A stretch of 64,000 bases of DNA from DAIOEK01 sp963708715 (GCA_963708715.1 CAVPSU010000001.1:372001-436000); one strand, 5' to 3'; positions 53,715 to 63,183 are shown, counted from the stretch's first letter. Translations and numbers: made by a program. The notes: generated from the letters alone by a model not told the origin.

Positions 53715-54635
53715 ATGAGTACTTCTTCCGAATCTGTAGCAACTCCAAAACAAACCAACTGGGCAGGGATAACCAATCTTCTTATAGTATATGTCATCTG
53801 GGGAAGCACCTACCTGGCGATCCGCATTGGCGTCAAAGATGGCTCGGGGTTTCCTCCTTTTTTCCTGGTTGGAAGCAGAGTGACGATAGCTGGGCTGATA
53901 CTGCTTACCATGGCTATCATAAAAAAACAGCGAGTACGACTTAGCTGGAGGGAAGCAGGGCTGCTGGCATTATCCGGAAGCCTGTTGTGGGTGGGCGGAA
54001 ATGGTTTGGTGTCCTTTGCCGAACAACGTCTCAACTCTGGAATTGCTGCTTTGATCCTCGCAGCAACCCCGATCTATGTCGCCATCATGGAAGCGATCAT
54101 TGACCGCCGCAAGCCTTCCGCCTTTCTGGTTATTTCCCTCCTGGTTGGGTTCGCGGGAGTTGGCTTACTGTCCGCGCCTGCATTCCAGACCGGAATTCAG
54201 GCGGATGTGGTTTCGGTGGTGGCTATTTTGGTTGGAAGTTTGCTTTGGGGCGGCGGCAGCCTGTTACAAAGCCGTAAACGCGTAGATCTGGCTCCCGAGG
54301 TCAGTTCATCTTATCAACACCTTTTTGGTGCGATCGGACTGTTACTGGTCGGTTTTTTGAGCGGAGAACCCCTCCCTCAACCGATCCGGGAAGCCTGGTT
54401 TGCCTGGGGATATCTCGTAATATTTGGTTCGGTTATTGCTTTCACAGCATTTGTCCGGGTACTTCGTTTGCTTCCGACCAATATCGCCATGACCTACGCG
54501 TACGTTAATCCGGTCATTGCTGTGCTTTTGGGTTGGATGATACTCCAGGAACCGCTAACTGGATGGACACTTGGTGGTATGTCATTGATCTTATTGGGTG
54601 TGGCTGGTGTATTCAGGGCAAAACAAAAAGACTAA
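53715..54635 (+). CDS. EamA-family (drug/metabolite) transporter
   Basis: 306 residues with ten transmembrane helices in two EamA repeats: first NLLIVYVIWGSTYLAIRIG to ATPIYVAIMEAIIDRRKP, second VAILVGSLLWGGGSLLQSRKR to TYAYVNPVIAVLLGWMILQEPLT. The pattern resembles RhaT/YedA-type exporters. The substrate cannot be told. It is followed by a strong terminator. Confidence 0.92.
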   Translation: MSTSSESVATPKQTNWAGITNLLIVYVIWGSTYLAIRIGVKDGSGFPPFFLVGSRVTIAGLILLTMAIIKKQRVRLSWREAGLLALSGSLLWVGGNGLVSFAEQRLNSGIAALILAATPIYVAIMEAIIDRRKPSAFLVISLLVGFAGVGLLSAPAFQTGIQADVVSVVAILVGSLLWGGGSLLQSRKRVDLAPEVSSSYQHLFGAIGLLLVGFLSGEPLPQPIREAWFAWGYLVIFGSVIAFTAFVRVLRLLPTNIAMTYAYVNPVIAVLLGWMILQEPLTGWTLGGMSLILLGVAGVFRAKQKD

Positions 54636-54667
54636 TCTCCTCTATTTTTGCGCTGTCATAGATTGAG

Positions 54668-54697
54668 CAGCCTGGAATACTCTTCCAGGCTGTTTTT
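54668..54697 (+). terminator. Intrinsic terminator of the EamA gene
   Basis: Perfect 9-bp stem CAGCCTGGA/TCCAGGCTG, followed by TTTTTGTGTG. Confidence 0.88.
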
Positions 54698-54750
54698 GTG
54701 TGTATATGAAAGAATCCAGAGAAAATTCTAATATCGGCGATTGGCAGCGC

Positions 54751-54779
54751 TTGTCTATATAGAACATTTATTCTATAAT
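54751..54779 (+). promoter_or_regulatory. Promoter with LexA-like operator in its spacer
   Basis: TTGTCT, 17 bases, TATAAT. The spacer and -10 contain TAGAAC-ATTT-ATTCTA (54760-54775), one base off the GAAC-N4-GTTC palindrome. The -10 ends 7 bases before the ATG of the LuxR-type gene, the same geometry as the 28.0-kb promoter. Confidence 0.7.
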
Positions 54780-54785
54780 AATACA

Positions 54786-55019
54786 ATGTCACCAGGCTTG
54801 CTTCCACTCACACGCAGAGAAATCACCGTCCTTCGCTATGTCGCCCAGGGCTTGAACGCCAGGGCAATCGCGCGCTCATTACACGTGACGCAGCGGACGA
54901 TCCATTATTATTTCAAAACAGTTAAGAACAAATTAGGTGTCCGCACTATGGAAGAAGTTATGTTCATAGCCGGGCGGGATAGTCTATTGGGTGAATATAT
55001 TCCAGGGGAAGAGGTTTAG
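54786..55019 (+). CDS. Small LuxR/GerE-type helix-turn-helix protein
   Basis: 77 residues; essentially only a LuxR DNA-binding domain (LTRREITVLRYVAQGLNARAIARSLHVTQRTIHYYFKTVKNKLGV) plus a short tail. No receiver or sensor domain. The ATG chosen gives MSPGLLPLTRRE; there is no Shine-Dalgarno and the predicted transcription start is at the ATG, suggesting a leaderless message. Its last codons overlap the convergent gene. The LexA-like box in its promoter suggests damage-inducible expression. Confidence 0.82.
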   Translation: MSPGLLPLTRREITVLRYVAQGLNARAIARSLHVTQRTIHYYFKTVKNKLGVRTMEEVMFIAGRDSLLGEYIPGEEV

Positions 55020-55219
55020 ACCAAATCCAGCCATTGTTGAAGGACAGCCCGATCGAACCCGATCATTTCCCACCAATCCAAACCGTCTCTTTCCAACCAC
55101 CAACGAGCACGTTCTGCACAGTTCTGTTCAGGGCTTTGTAGATCTTCGAATGCCTGCACAATGACAGCTCGTGCAAGAAGCAGATAAGGGTCCATTCTGG
55201 TCGTTTCTTTTGATGACAT
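55016..55219 (-). CDS. Small unknown protein, convergent with the LuxR-type gene
   Basis: 67 residues from the ATG preceded by GGGGA. Sequence features: PYLLLARAVIVQAFEDLQS, NCAERARWWLERDGLDWW, GFDRAVLQQWLD; all-helical, Trp-rich. It recalls small phage-type proteins, but I do not recognise a family with confidence. The stop codon overlaps the LuxR-type stop by 4 bases, and it too has a LexA-like box in its promoter. Confidence 0.6.
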   Translation of the reverse strand: MSSKETTRMDPYLLLARAVIVQAFEDLQSPEQNCAERARWWLERDGLDWWEMIGFDRAVLQQWLDLV

Positions 55220-55298
55220 ATTTCCCCGCGAGTAAAAGTTGAAATGCGAACAATGGCAGACTGGCAAGGTCAAATTTCCATAAACTAGCGTATATTAT

Positions 55299-55328
55299 TA
55301 GAATACTTGTTCTAGTTATATAAGTCAA
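55299..55328 (-). promoter_or_regulatory. Promoter with LexA-like operator for the small convergent gene
   Basis: On the minus strand: TTGACT, 17 bases, TATTCT, overlapped by TAGAAC-AAGT-ATTCTA (plus-strand 55299-55314). This is the same half-site variant as at 54760. A leader of about 75 bases precedes the start. Confidence 0.6.
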
Positions 55329-55364
55329 CCTGTCATTTATAACAGGCTCGTTTATAATTAACCC

Positions 55365-56000
55365 ATGACTCGAAAGAACTCCCCCCTGGTTATTGCTATT
55401 GCTGGTGGATCTGGCTCGGGCAAGACAACTGTCGCTCAGGCTATCCTCGACCGGGTAGGTCGTAATCGGATCGCCTACCTACCCCACGACGCTTATTATA
55501 AAGACCTCAGCGCACTTCCACCGAATCAGCGGATGGAGGTCAATTTCGATCATCCTGATTCCCTTGATACCGACCTTCTAATCCAGCATATTACGCAGCT
55601 TAAGAATTCTCAGGCTGTGGATCTGCCGGTCTATGACTTCAAAACCCATACCCGCACAACTCAATTCACCCATATTGATGCCCAGCGGATAATTTTGGTG
55701 GAAGGGATTTTGATCTTCGCAGAAAAACAATTGCGAAAACTGTTCGATGTAAAGATATTTGTAGATACAGACGCAGATATTCGTTTCATTCGACGCTTGG
55801 AACGGGACATATCCGAACGCGGACGTACAACAGAGCATGTGATCAATCAATATCTGAAAACCGTCCGTCCCATGCACATGGATTTTGTGGAACCTTCCAA
55901 AAGATACGCCGATGTGATCATCCCTGAAGGCGGTTTCAATGAGGTCGCCATGGACATGGTCATTTCACACATTCAGGAATTGCTTACGGGGGAGAAGTAA
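55365..56000 (+). CDS. udk: Uridine kinase
   Basis: Phosphorylates uridine/cytidine in pyrimidine salvage. 211 residues with Walker A AGGSGSGKTT, LPHDAYYKDLSALPP, NFDHPDSLDTDLL, the ILVEGILIF Walker B-like strand, RFIRRLERDISERGRT and QYLKTVRPMHMDFVEPSKRYADVIIPEGG. Length is typical. Seven bases upstream of the VTT-domain gene. Confidence 0.95.
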   Translation: MTRKNSPLVIAIAGGSGSGKTTVAQAILDRVGRNRIAYLPHDAYYKDLSALPPNQRMEVNFDHPDSLDTDLLIQHITQLKNSQAVDLPVYDFKTHTRTTQFTHIDAQRIILVEGILIFAEKQLRKLFDVKIFVDTDADIRFIRRLERDISERGRTTEHVINQYLKTVRPMHMDFVEPSKRYADVIIPEGGFNEVAMDMVISHIQELLTGEK

Positions 56001-56006
56001 AGCTTC

Positions 56007-56556
56007 ATGGAAGAGGCTAAGGGTAAACAATGGCGGAAGCTATTAGCCCTCGTCCCGGTCATCCTTATCACAATTCTGATCTTTGTATTTCGAGATAGAA
56101 GTGAAACAACTGGAAGGCTTTGGGCTTCCGGGCATCTTCCTGCTTTCCATTGTTGCCAACGCAACCGTCATCCTTCCTGTCCCCGGGGTCTTGTTGACCT
56201 CAACCATGGCGACCGTGTATCCTCCGATTTGGGTGGCACTGGCTGCCGGATCAGGCGCTGCCATCGGTGAGATAACAGGGTATATCGCCGGGTATTCCGG
56301 GCAAATAGTCATCGAAAATAAATCATATTACGCCCGCGTCGTGGATTGGATGCGAAAATATGGCGGTTGGACGATCGTATTCCTGGCGTTCATCCCAAAC
56401 CCTGCTTTCGATATGGCAGGGATCGTGGCAGGTGCATTGAAAATGCCCATTGTAAAGTTTTTGTTATGGTGTTGGGTGGGGAAATTCTTAAAGATGCTTG
56501 CTTTTGCTCTTGCCGGATCTGGCATTTTCTTCTGGTTGAATAATCTGTTCAAGTAA
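56007..56556 (+). pseudogene. VTT/SNARE-associated (DedA-like) membrane protein, frameshifted
   Basis: The first frame gives a short cytoplasmic start and one helix (KLLALVPVILITILIFVFRD). The second carries VKQLEGFGLPGIFLLSIVANATVILPVPG, the re-entrant loop SGAAIGEITGYIAGYSGQ, FLAFIPNPAFDMAGIVAG and the final helix. Joined, it makes a normal ~180-residue VTT protein. The switch is best placed near 56095-56101 (CGAGATAGAAGTGAAA), where one extra A breaks RDRVKQLEG. The family is linked to lipid scrambling or flipping in the membrane. Confidence 0.75.
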
Positions 56557-56594
56557 CTTCCACCATTTGATATTGATCATAATCTGGAGCTCAT

Positions 56595-57968
56595 ATGGAT
56601 TACACCGTCATCGATTCCTATCTCGAATCCCATTTAGATGAAAGCATCGCTGAATTAAGCCAGTTTGTCCGCCAACCGAGTATTTCTGCCCAAAACCAAG
56701 GGATGGCAGAATGCGCTGAGATCGTTCGGTCTATGCTTGAACGGCGCGGGTTCACAACCCAGGTCTATCCAACAAGCGGTGCACCGATTGTCTTTGGCGA
56801 ACGAAAGGGAATTTCAGATAAGACCCTGCTCATTTACAACCATTACGACGTTCAACCCCCGGACCCCCTGGAGCTCTGGCTCACTCCCCCATTTGAACCC
56901 ACAATACGTGATGGGAAGTTGTTTGGTCGTGGTTCCAGCGATGATAAGGGGCATCTGGTATACCGGTTATTTGCCCTGGACGCCTTGCTTGCCACTGCTG
57001 AAGAATTACCTTGCACGATCAAATTTCTGATCGAGGGCGAAGAAGAATCATCCAGTGAAAGCTTGCCGGTTTTTGTGAAGGATCATATCGCTGAGTTACA
57101 AGCGGATGCCTGTGTTTGGGAATATGGCGTGGTAGATGATCAAGATCACCCACTGATGTCGCTTGGATATCGTGGAATTCTTTATGTCGAACTAAGCGTT
57201 GAGACCGCTTCGCAGGATGCTCACTCTGGTTTGGGCGGGACTATCTTCCCAAATGCCGCCTGGCGGCTCGTTTGGGCGCTCAGTTCACTAAAAGGGCAGG
57301 ATGAAAATGTGCGTATCGCGGGTTTTTATAATAAAGTGAAACCAGTTTCCTACCGCACCCGCGCTCTGTTGGAAGCTTTGCCTGATCCGGCCTCAGATTA
57401 TAAGGAAAGGTACGGCATTAAGGAGTTTCTTCGAGGTCTGAAAGGTGGAGCTGACTTACGGTTGGCTGAAGCGCATGAGCCCAGTTGTACTATCTGCGGA
57501 CTCACATCCGGGTATCAAGGACCTGGTTCAAAAACTGTTTTACCGGCAAAGGCGAGCGCCAAGGTTGATTTCCGCCTTGTTCCAGATCAAGATCCGGTAG
57601 AAATTCTCGAACTTCTGCGAGCCCATCTCGACCGTAATGGTTTTGATGATATTCAGATCGAGGATCTGGGTTACCAAAAACCAGCCGTCACCAATGAAGA
57701 CCATCCTTTTGTGCAAATGGCTGTCCGTTCAGCCGAAGATGTATATGGTGAAATGATGAAGATCCTGCCCAGCAGCGGTGGATCAAGTCCGACATCCACT
57801 GTAAGGGAACATCTTGATATCCCCATCATCAACATCGGAGCAGGTTACCCGGGCGCCCAAATGCATGCCCCGAACGAAAACCTCCGTCTTGATCTCTACC
57901 TGAAGGCGGCAAAACACTTTACCCGGATCATCAACAGTTTTGCAGGATTAGACAATAGGTTCGGGTAA
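56595..57968 (+). CDS. M20-family metallopeptidase (dipeptidase-like)
   Basis: 457 residues. Zinc-site motifs: LLIYNHYDVQPPDP (His, Asp), FGRGSSDDKGHLV (bridging Asp), FLIEGEEESSSESL (Glu-Glu) and the dimerisation-domain His in SQDAHSGLGG. The C-terminal His lies in GAQMHAPNEN. It resembles PepV/CNDP-type dipeptidases acting on small peptides in the cytoplasm. Stands alone. Confidence 0.92.
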   Translation: MDYTVIDSYLESHLDESIAELSQFVRQPSISAQNQGMAECAEIVRSMLERRGFTTQVYPTSGAPIVFGERKGISDKTLLIYNHYDVQPPDPLELWLTPPFEPTIRDGKLFGRGSSDDKGHLVYRLFALDALLATAEELPCTIKFLIEGEEESSSESLPVFVKDHIAELQADACVWEYGVVDDQDHPLMSLGYRGILYVELSVETASQDAHSGLGGTIFPNAAWRLVWALSSLKGQDENVRIAGFYNKVKPVSYRTRALLEALPDPASDYKERYGIKEFLRGLKGGADLRLAEAHEPSCTICGLTSGYQGPGSKTVLPAKASAKVDFRLVPDQDPVEILELLRAHLDRNGFDDIQIEDLGYQKPAVTNEDHPFVQMAVRSAEDVYGEMMKILPSSGGSSPTSTVREHLDIPIINIGAGYPGAQMHAPNENLRLDLYLKAAKHFTRIINSFAGLDNRFG

Positions 57969-58022
57969 CAATGAACTTTATACTTCCTTGGCTGTATTAG
58001 ATAGGTTTTTGGTTGGTTGAAC

Positions 58023-58880
58023 CTACTTCAGTTTCAAAACTTGACCTGGATGGATGATCCAGGGGTAATACAGGTGATTTAGTTCGGCGATCTTCCGCCA
58101 ATCCAGGTTCAACCTCCGGGCAATATCGGTAAGGTAATCACCCTGTTGTACTGTATAGGTTTTCTTTGAGGCTTTCTTTGGGGGATTTGGCGTAGGGATC
58201 GCCGTAGCAGATGCAGAATCTTTTTTGCCATCGACTACCACAGCCATATTGCCCAGAATCGACCAGGAAGTTTGAAAAGATGTCCAGGAATAATATTGCT
58301 GACTTCCGGTAAAAGCATCGATCACCTCAACTGAATCTTTACTATAACCAGTCATAATCATGGTATGCTCGTACCGGGCGACAATGACATCTTCTCCACT
58401 CTCAGTGGTAAATGTTTGCCCCTTTCCCTTCCAAATCTGACCTATCACCCATACAATGACCGGTTTCCCCGAAGCGATTTCACGCTTCAAGTCGTCCTTG
58501 CTCATCCCGGTCTCATTGCGGGCTTTAACACCCAGCTTCTTTAACGCTTTTACCACAGGAGGAGCATGTACTCCATACGAATTGGGGGGAGTACTCCCCC
58601 AGGCATCGTCTACATAACCCACAAATCCCTTTTCCGGATTATCCGAGATCGGGAGTTTAGCTAAAAACTGATCCTCGCTAAAGGTGACTCCCCAGAAGTC
58701 TGCCAGATCGACAGCAGATCGGGCTTCACAGGAAAGGGTGTGTTGTTGCGGATGCCCGGTTACGCCATCAATATAGGCTGAAGATGGGATATCATCGGCA
58801 GATACTGCCTGGGTTGGCACCAGTGTTGTTATCAGTATCGTCAGAATCAATATGATGAGGGAAGAATTTCGAGGTTTCAT
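58023..58880 (-). CDS. Secreted C39-like peptidase with C-terminal LysM domain
   Basis: 285 residues from the ATG giving MKPRNSSLIILIL (an earlier ATG adds 14 residues). Signal peptide to about residue 28 (VSADD). Papain-like C39 family region: LSCEARSAVDLADFWG with the catalytic Cys, KPVIVWVIGQIWKGKG, and YEHTMIMTGYS with the His. After a Pro/Lys linker, a LysM motif (YTVQQGDYLTDIARRLNLDW to HPGQVLKLK) binds peptidoglycan. It is probably a cell-wall-bound peptidase. Confidence 0.88.
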   Translation of the reverse strand: MKPRNSSLIILILTILITTLVPTQAVSADDIPSSAYIDGVTGHPQQHTLSCEARSAVDLADFWGVTFSEDQFLAKLPISDNPEKGFVGYVDDAWGSTPPNSYGVHAPPVVKALKKLGVKARNETGMSKDDLKREIASGKPVIVWVIGQIWKGKGQTFTTESGEDVIVARYEHTMIMTGYSKDSVEVIDAFTGSQQYYSWTSFQTSWSILGNMAVVVDGKKDSASATAIPTPNPPKKASKKTYTVQQGDYLTDIARRLNLDWRKIAELNHLYYPWIIHPGQVLKLK

Positions 58881-59008
58881 CCAACCGATTGTACGAGAAA
58901 AATAAGAAATTTCCAAATACATATTGGATTAACGATCTCTCACAATAAATTGTTCCCCAGCGAAGAATCGGACATCCAGGCTAATTTGGGGTCAGGTATA
59001 ATCCAAGT

Positions 59009-59722
59009 ATGGATTTTCTGCGGGAACAAATCTATCAGCTAACAGATATCAATTTGTCCGATCATCAGGTTCATCAATTTCAGCGTTATGAAGAGTTACT
59101 GATCGATTGGAATCAACGGATCAATCTAACTGCGATCCGAGAAGTGTCAGCGATTCGCATCCGACATTTCCTGGATTCATTGACCTGTTGGCTGGCTATG
59201 AAAGACACACCAATATCAAAAGTGATCGATATCGGTACGGGAGCTGGTCTCCCTGGGATTCCACTTAAGATAGCTTTTCCAGAAATTCGATTAACGCTTG
59301 TAGAATCCACTGGCAAGAAAGCGCGCTTTTGCCAATTGGTGGTCGATGAATTAAAACTGGAACAGGTGACAGTCCTGAGTACGCGGGCAGAAGAGATCGC
59401 CCATCAGCCCACGCATCGAGAATCCTACGATTGGGCGCTTGCTAGAGCAGTAGCATTGATGCCATCCCTGGTGGAATACTTGCTTCCCCTGGTTCGGGTT
59501 GGTGGATCAATTCTGGCGCAAAAAGGAACAGCTGCAGTACAGGAAACAAAATCCGCTCAGAAAGCGATCCAAATCTTGGGAGGATCGCTCGATAAGATCA
59601 TTCCCGTGTCATTGCCGGGTGTAAGTGAAGAACACAACCTTATTTGTGTGAAGAAAATAGCAATTTCCCCATTCATCTATCCGCGGGCTGCGGGATTACC
59701 TCTCAAGAAACCGCTCCAATAA
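59009..59722 (+). CDS. rsmG: 16S rRNA (guanine-N7)-methyltransferase G
   Basis: Methylates G527 of 16S rRNA. 237 residues with the SAM-binding DIGTGAGLPGIPLKI, the preceding NLTAIR and RHFLDSL, TLVESTGKKARFC and YDWALARAVA. Normal length. It is convergent with recF; the two stops overlap by 20 bases. Confidence 0.95.
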   Translation: MDFLREQIYQLTDINLSDHQVHQFQRYEELLIDWNQRINLTAIREVSAIRIRHFLDSLTCWLAMKDTPISKVIDIGTGAGLPGIPLKIAFPEIRLTLVESTGKKARFCQLVVDELKLEQVTVLSTRAEEIAHQPTHRESYDWALARAVALMPSLVEYLLPLVRVGGSILAQKGTAAVQETKSAQKAIQILGGSLDKIIPVSLPGVSEEHNLICVKKIAISPFIYPRAAGLPLKKPLQ

Positions 59723-60878
59723 TTCTACCTGCCTCGATCTCCCACCTTGTGATCGAATGCAAAAATTCCGGAACAAACAAATCTTCATCCGTGGTTGTCA
59801 GAACTGCCTGATCGACCATACTTAATGCATCCAGTAAAAATCTCCGCCGATTTTCATCCAATTCTGCCAAAGTCTCATCCATTAATAGCACAGGTGCGGT
59901 ATTCGTCTTCTCTTTCATCCAGGAGACTTCTCCCAGTTTGAGAGATTGTAGTACAGTGCGAATTTGCCCACGCGAGCCATAATCTGCCTGGTTTAATCCA
60001 TTCACCAGGAATTGAAGATCATCTCGATGCGGACCACAAGTCGTGATCCCGCGCTGGATATCATGCCGTCGGGATGACAGTAATTTTTTATGAAATACAC
60101 CCGCGATATTGCTTTCCATATCTTCGGATGAATCAGCCGGTAAAATAATTGCTGGAACAGAAGAATTATATATTAATTGAAAATTTTCTTGCCCGCCCGA
60201 AAGTCGAACGTGGATCGGTTTTGTAAGAATGTTCAAATCATGTACCGCGTTCTGCCGTCCTGCAATTATGTGTTTACCGTGAGTCACCAGGAGATCATCC
60301 CAATAATCCAATTGATGTTCATCTCCGCCTCTTTCACCAAGATCCTTTAATAGCGCATTGCGGCGAGTAAGAGCCTGTGTATATTTGCTCAGAGCAGTGG
60401 TATAGCCTGGGATGATCTGACAAAAGACCAGGTTCATATATCGACGGCGCTCTTCGGGACCATTTTCAAATAATCGTGTCATCTGGGGAATAAAGACCAC
60501 TGAAGTAAACAACCCGATTGCATCTCCGGTGGATTTCTTCACCCCGTCAATCAGGATCTCTTTACGCAACCGTCTCGCACCATCTTGAGTTTCCTGCAGG
60601 ATCAAGCGAATTTCCAATCGATGGGTAACTTCATTCTTTTCAATCTCTGCGACGATCCTACCTACAGGTATGGGTTCTTCCCTGGCCAGGAAATGGATGG
60701 TCTGGGAATCCTGGGATGTCAGAAAGGAAGTAAAGGTAGCCAAATAGTAGATCGATTCTAGGAGGGATGTCTTTCCCTGGGCATTCGCGCCATGCAATAA
60801 AACAATCCCGCTTGGAAAGTCCACATCCAGGCGGGAAAATGCGCGAAAATTCGTCAGCGATAGATGGGTAAGACGCAT
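59703..60878 (-). CDS. recF: DNA replication and repair protein RecF
   Basis: SMC-like ATPase that loads RecA at gaps. 391 residues: LTNFRAFSRLDVDFP start, Walker A GANAQGKTSLLES, FENGPEERRRYMNLVFCQ, the RecF region RGITTCGPHRDDLQF, signature GSRGQIRTVLQSLKLGE and Walker B VLLMDETLAELDENRRRFLL. It shares one base with the def stop, so def-recF is an operon. It is not next to dnaA/dnaN here, unlike many bacteria. Confidence 0.95.
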   Translation of the reverse strand: MRLTHLSLTNFRAFSRLDVDFPSGIVLLHGANAQGKTSLLESIYYLATFTSFLTSQDSQTIHFLAREEPIPVGRIVAEIEKNEVTHRLEIRLILQETQDGARRLRKEILIDGVKKSTGDAIGLFTSVVFIPQMTRLFENGPEERRRYMNLVFCQIIPGYTTALSKYTQALTRRNALLKDLGERGGDEHQLDYWDDLLVTHGKHIIAGRQNAVHDLNILTKPIHVRLSGGQENFQLIYNSSVPAIILPADSSEDMESNIAGVFHKKLLSSRRHDIQRGITTCGPHRDDLQFLVNGLNQADYGSRGQIRTVLQSLKLGEVSWMKEKTNTAPVLLMDETLAELDENRRRFLLDALSMVDQAVLTTTDEDLFVPEFLHSITRWEIEAGRIIGAVS

Positions 60879-61387
60879 TAATCCTTTATCAATTCTTCCT
60901 CTTCATCAGTCGGCTTCCACACTTTTGTAGCCAGGTCTGTGAAAAGGATCCCGTTTAAATGATCGATCTCGTGCTGAAATATTCTTGCCAGCCACCCATG
61001 AGCTTTATATTTGACCAGCTTACCCTGACGGTTTTGTCCTCTTACAACTATCTTTGAGTAGCGCTCCACTTCCCCGGCAAGTCCGGGAACAGATAAACAG
61101 GCTTCTATTCCCATTTCCTTCTCGTCTGATACCTCGATGATCTCTGGATTAGCAACAATATACAGTTTTTTAGGTGCGTCCTCATCATCCTCACTGCCAT
61201 ACTCGACAACGATCAGACGGAGCAATTCATTGATCTGCGGAGCCGCCAGTCCCACCCCAGGCGCTTCCCGCAAGGTTTCAACCATATCATTCGCTAATTT
61301 TCGAAAATCCGAACCGAATTCGGTCACTTTATGCGCTTTGCGCCGGAGTACCGGATGCGGAACGGAAACAATTTCTCTTAAAGCCAT
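60878..61387 (-). CDS. def: Peptide deformylase
   Basis: Removes the formyl group from nascent proteins. 169 residues with all three motifs: GVGLAAPQ, EACLSVPG (metal Cys) and QHEIDHLNG (two metal His). Normal length, cotranscribed with recF. Confidence 0.96.
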   Translation of the reverse strand: MALREIVSVPHPVLRRKAHKVTEFGSDFRKLANDMVETLREAPGVGLAAPQINELLRLIVVEYGSEDDEDAPKKLYIVANPEIIEVSDEKEMGIEACLSVPGLAGEVERYSKIVVRGQNRQGKLVKYKAHGWLARIFQHEIDHLNGILFTDLATKVWKPTDEEEELIKD

Positions 61388-61491
61388 ACATCCTCACATA
61401 AAAGGTAAAGATCGAAAATCAAAATAGGTTACCGGAACTCAATATTCCAGTTGTGGTCTCCTGTTTGTGGTCTCTTCCCTCTGATTTTACC

Positions 61492-63183
61492 TTAAACTTC
61501 AGGATGAGGAGATATCTGTTGGCTTCCGGTGGTTGTACGAAATTCATCCTGGTGATTATGGTAGGTCGCGATCCAATCACCGACCCTTTCGCGCTCAGCC
61601 CGAATATCTCGTTTTTGTTCCTGGTATTGGTGATCAGCCAGTCGACGGAAAAGGTCCTGTTGAACCCGGGAAGGATCATACACCTGATCAAATGTGAATA
61701 CACTTGTCCCTACATGGATGTAAACAGTTCCGAAATTCAGGATCAGCCCAATAATGCCCAGACGTTTATACTCAATCGAGAGAATATTATCCAATTGTGC
61801 AATTTTCTTCTCTTCTTTCCCGAATGGTTTCTTGTCCAAATCAATGATCTGGTCCTGGGTGATCTGAAATGTGTCATTGCGCCAGTCAAGATAAATATAA
61901 GTCATCCATCCGAGCATCCCGAAGCCTAACATCAATAGGAATCCAAATGTCGCACCTGGAGAGATGAATGAAAATCCATCATTTAGTCTGATCACCCAAA
62001 TCCCCAGTAAGAGCAATGAAATAAGGATCGGTTTCCAGCTCTCCCGAATTAAGATAAACCAGTGTTTTCGGTAGGTGACAATTCCCTGGCTACTTATCCG
62101 GACTTTAAAGAAGTCAGCAAATAGCTCCTGAAGAAATCCAGGTTCAACCTCTTCAACTGGTTTATTGTTTTCTGCCTGACTTGAATCAAGTGCGGCGACG
62201 GTTTGTCCCTGCGTAAGTCTTCGGCGCAGTGTCTGCTCGATGTTATTGATCTCATCGCGCTTGTTGTTCACCCTTGCCTGCTCCCAATGCTGGCGGATCA
62301 GACTGGCTACATCATCAGGGTATTCCACATCCGGTAAAACGAGTGGACCGGTATAGGTACGGACGATAACATTGCCATACCCGAAGATTCGACCAAGCTG
62401 GCCGGTCTGCACATCGATGGATTGAATTGTCGATAGTGGCGCTTCCTGCCGGCTGTCATAAAGACCATATAATCTTTCCATCCATGCAATTCGGAGGCTG
62501 GTAACAATGGAATAATCATTTGCCCAATCGAGAGCATTCCAACCTGCCCATATGAGACAGATGATCGTCAAAACCAGACCAACAATCCAAATACCGGCAT
62601 CAGACCCTTCCGACCAGCCTGTGATTAATGCCATCAGAAAGAGAGAACCTACCAGCGCTGTAAAGGGCAGTAACAGCTTTCGGATAAGGAATAGGCTATG
62701 CTTTCTTCCAATGAAAAATACTTCCTCTCCATCTTCCAACCAATGGATATTTGCCTGTCGTAACAGGTTATTAGAAGTTCCTCCAATGTGAAGATTTGAT
62801 GCCAATTGGGGAATCCGATCAGCCAGGTCATATAGAACAGACCGTTCTATTCGGATCACGAGTAAAGTGGTGATGGCTACAACCCGATATGGGACTCGAC
62901 CTCCTGCCTGTAGGCAGTCTTCGCCCCAACAATTGCCTGTGGATATTTGACGAAGGTATGCTTGTTTTCCTTTTGACGATTTTGTTTGGCAAGCTTTTCC
63001 AGATTGCACGATATACAATGCCTGGCTTCGTTCACCTTCGCGTGAAATTTCCGCTCCCCTGTCCACCTGGAAAACTTCCACAGCACGGACGACCTCAGCT
63101 AATTGAAAATCATCAAGCCCGAAGAACAGATAATTCGCGCGTAATGTTTTCAGTACATCATCAAGGGCAATTTGGTTACTCAT
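61492..63183 (-). CDS. Membrane protein with cNMP-binding domain and two bacterial PH domains
   Basis: 563 residues from the ATG giving MSNQIALDDV (GAGAGAG upstream). Residues ~15-120 are a cyclic-nucleotide-binding fold (FFGLDDFQLAEVV, ISREGERSQALYIVQSGKA, CWGEDCL), without an obvious full phosphate-binding RTA motif. Two transmembrane pairs (about 172-220 and 395-440) are each followed by a bPH_2-type domain (DYSIVTSLRIAWMERLYGLYD..LSTIQSIDVQTGQLGRIFGYGNVIV; later FQITQDQIIDLDK). It is probably a membrane sensor; the ligand is unknown. Confidence 0.8.
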   Translation of the reverse strand: MSNQIALDDVLKTLRANYLFFGLDDFQLAEVVRAVEVFQVDRGAEISREGERSQALYIVQSGKACQTKSSKGKQAYLRQISTGNCWGEDCLQAGGRVPYRVVAITTLLVIRIERSVLYDLADRIPQLASNLHIGGTSNNLLRQANIHWLEDGEEVFFIGRKHSLFLIRKLLLPFTALVGSLFLMALITGWSEGSDAGIWIVGLVLTIICLIWAGWNALDWANDYSIVTSLRIAWMERLYGLYDSRQEAPLSTIQSIDVQTGQLGRIFGYGNVIVRTYTGPLVLPDVEYPDDVASLIRQHWEQARVNNKRDEINNIEQTLRRRLTQGQTVAALDSSQAENNKPVEEVEPGFLQELFADFFKVRISSQGIVTYRKHWFILIRESWKPILISLLLLGIWVIRLNDGFSFISPGATFGFLLMLGFGMLGWMTYIYLDWRNDTFQITQDQIIDLDKKPFGKEEKKIAQLDNILSIEYKRLGIIGLILNFGTVYIHVGTSVFTFDQVYDPSRVQQDLFRRLADHQYQEQKRDIRAERERVGDWIATYHNHQDEFRTTTGSQQISPHPEV

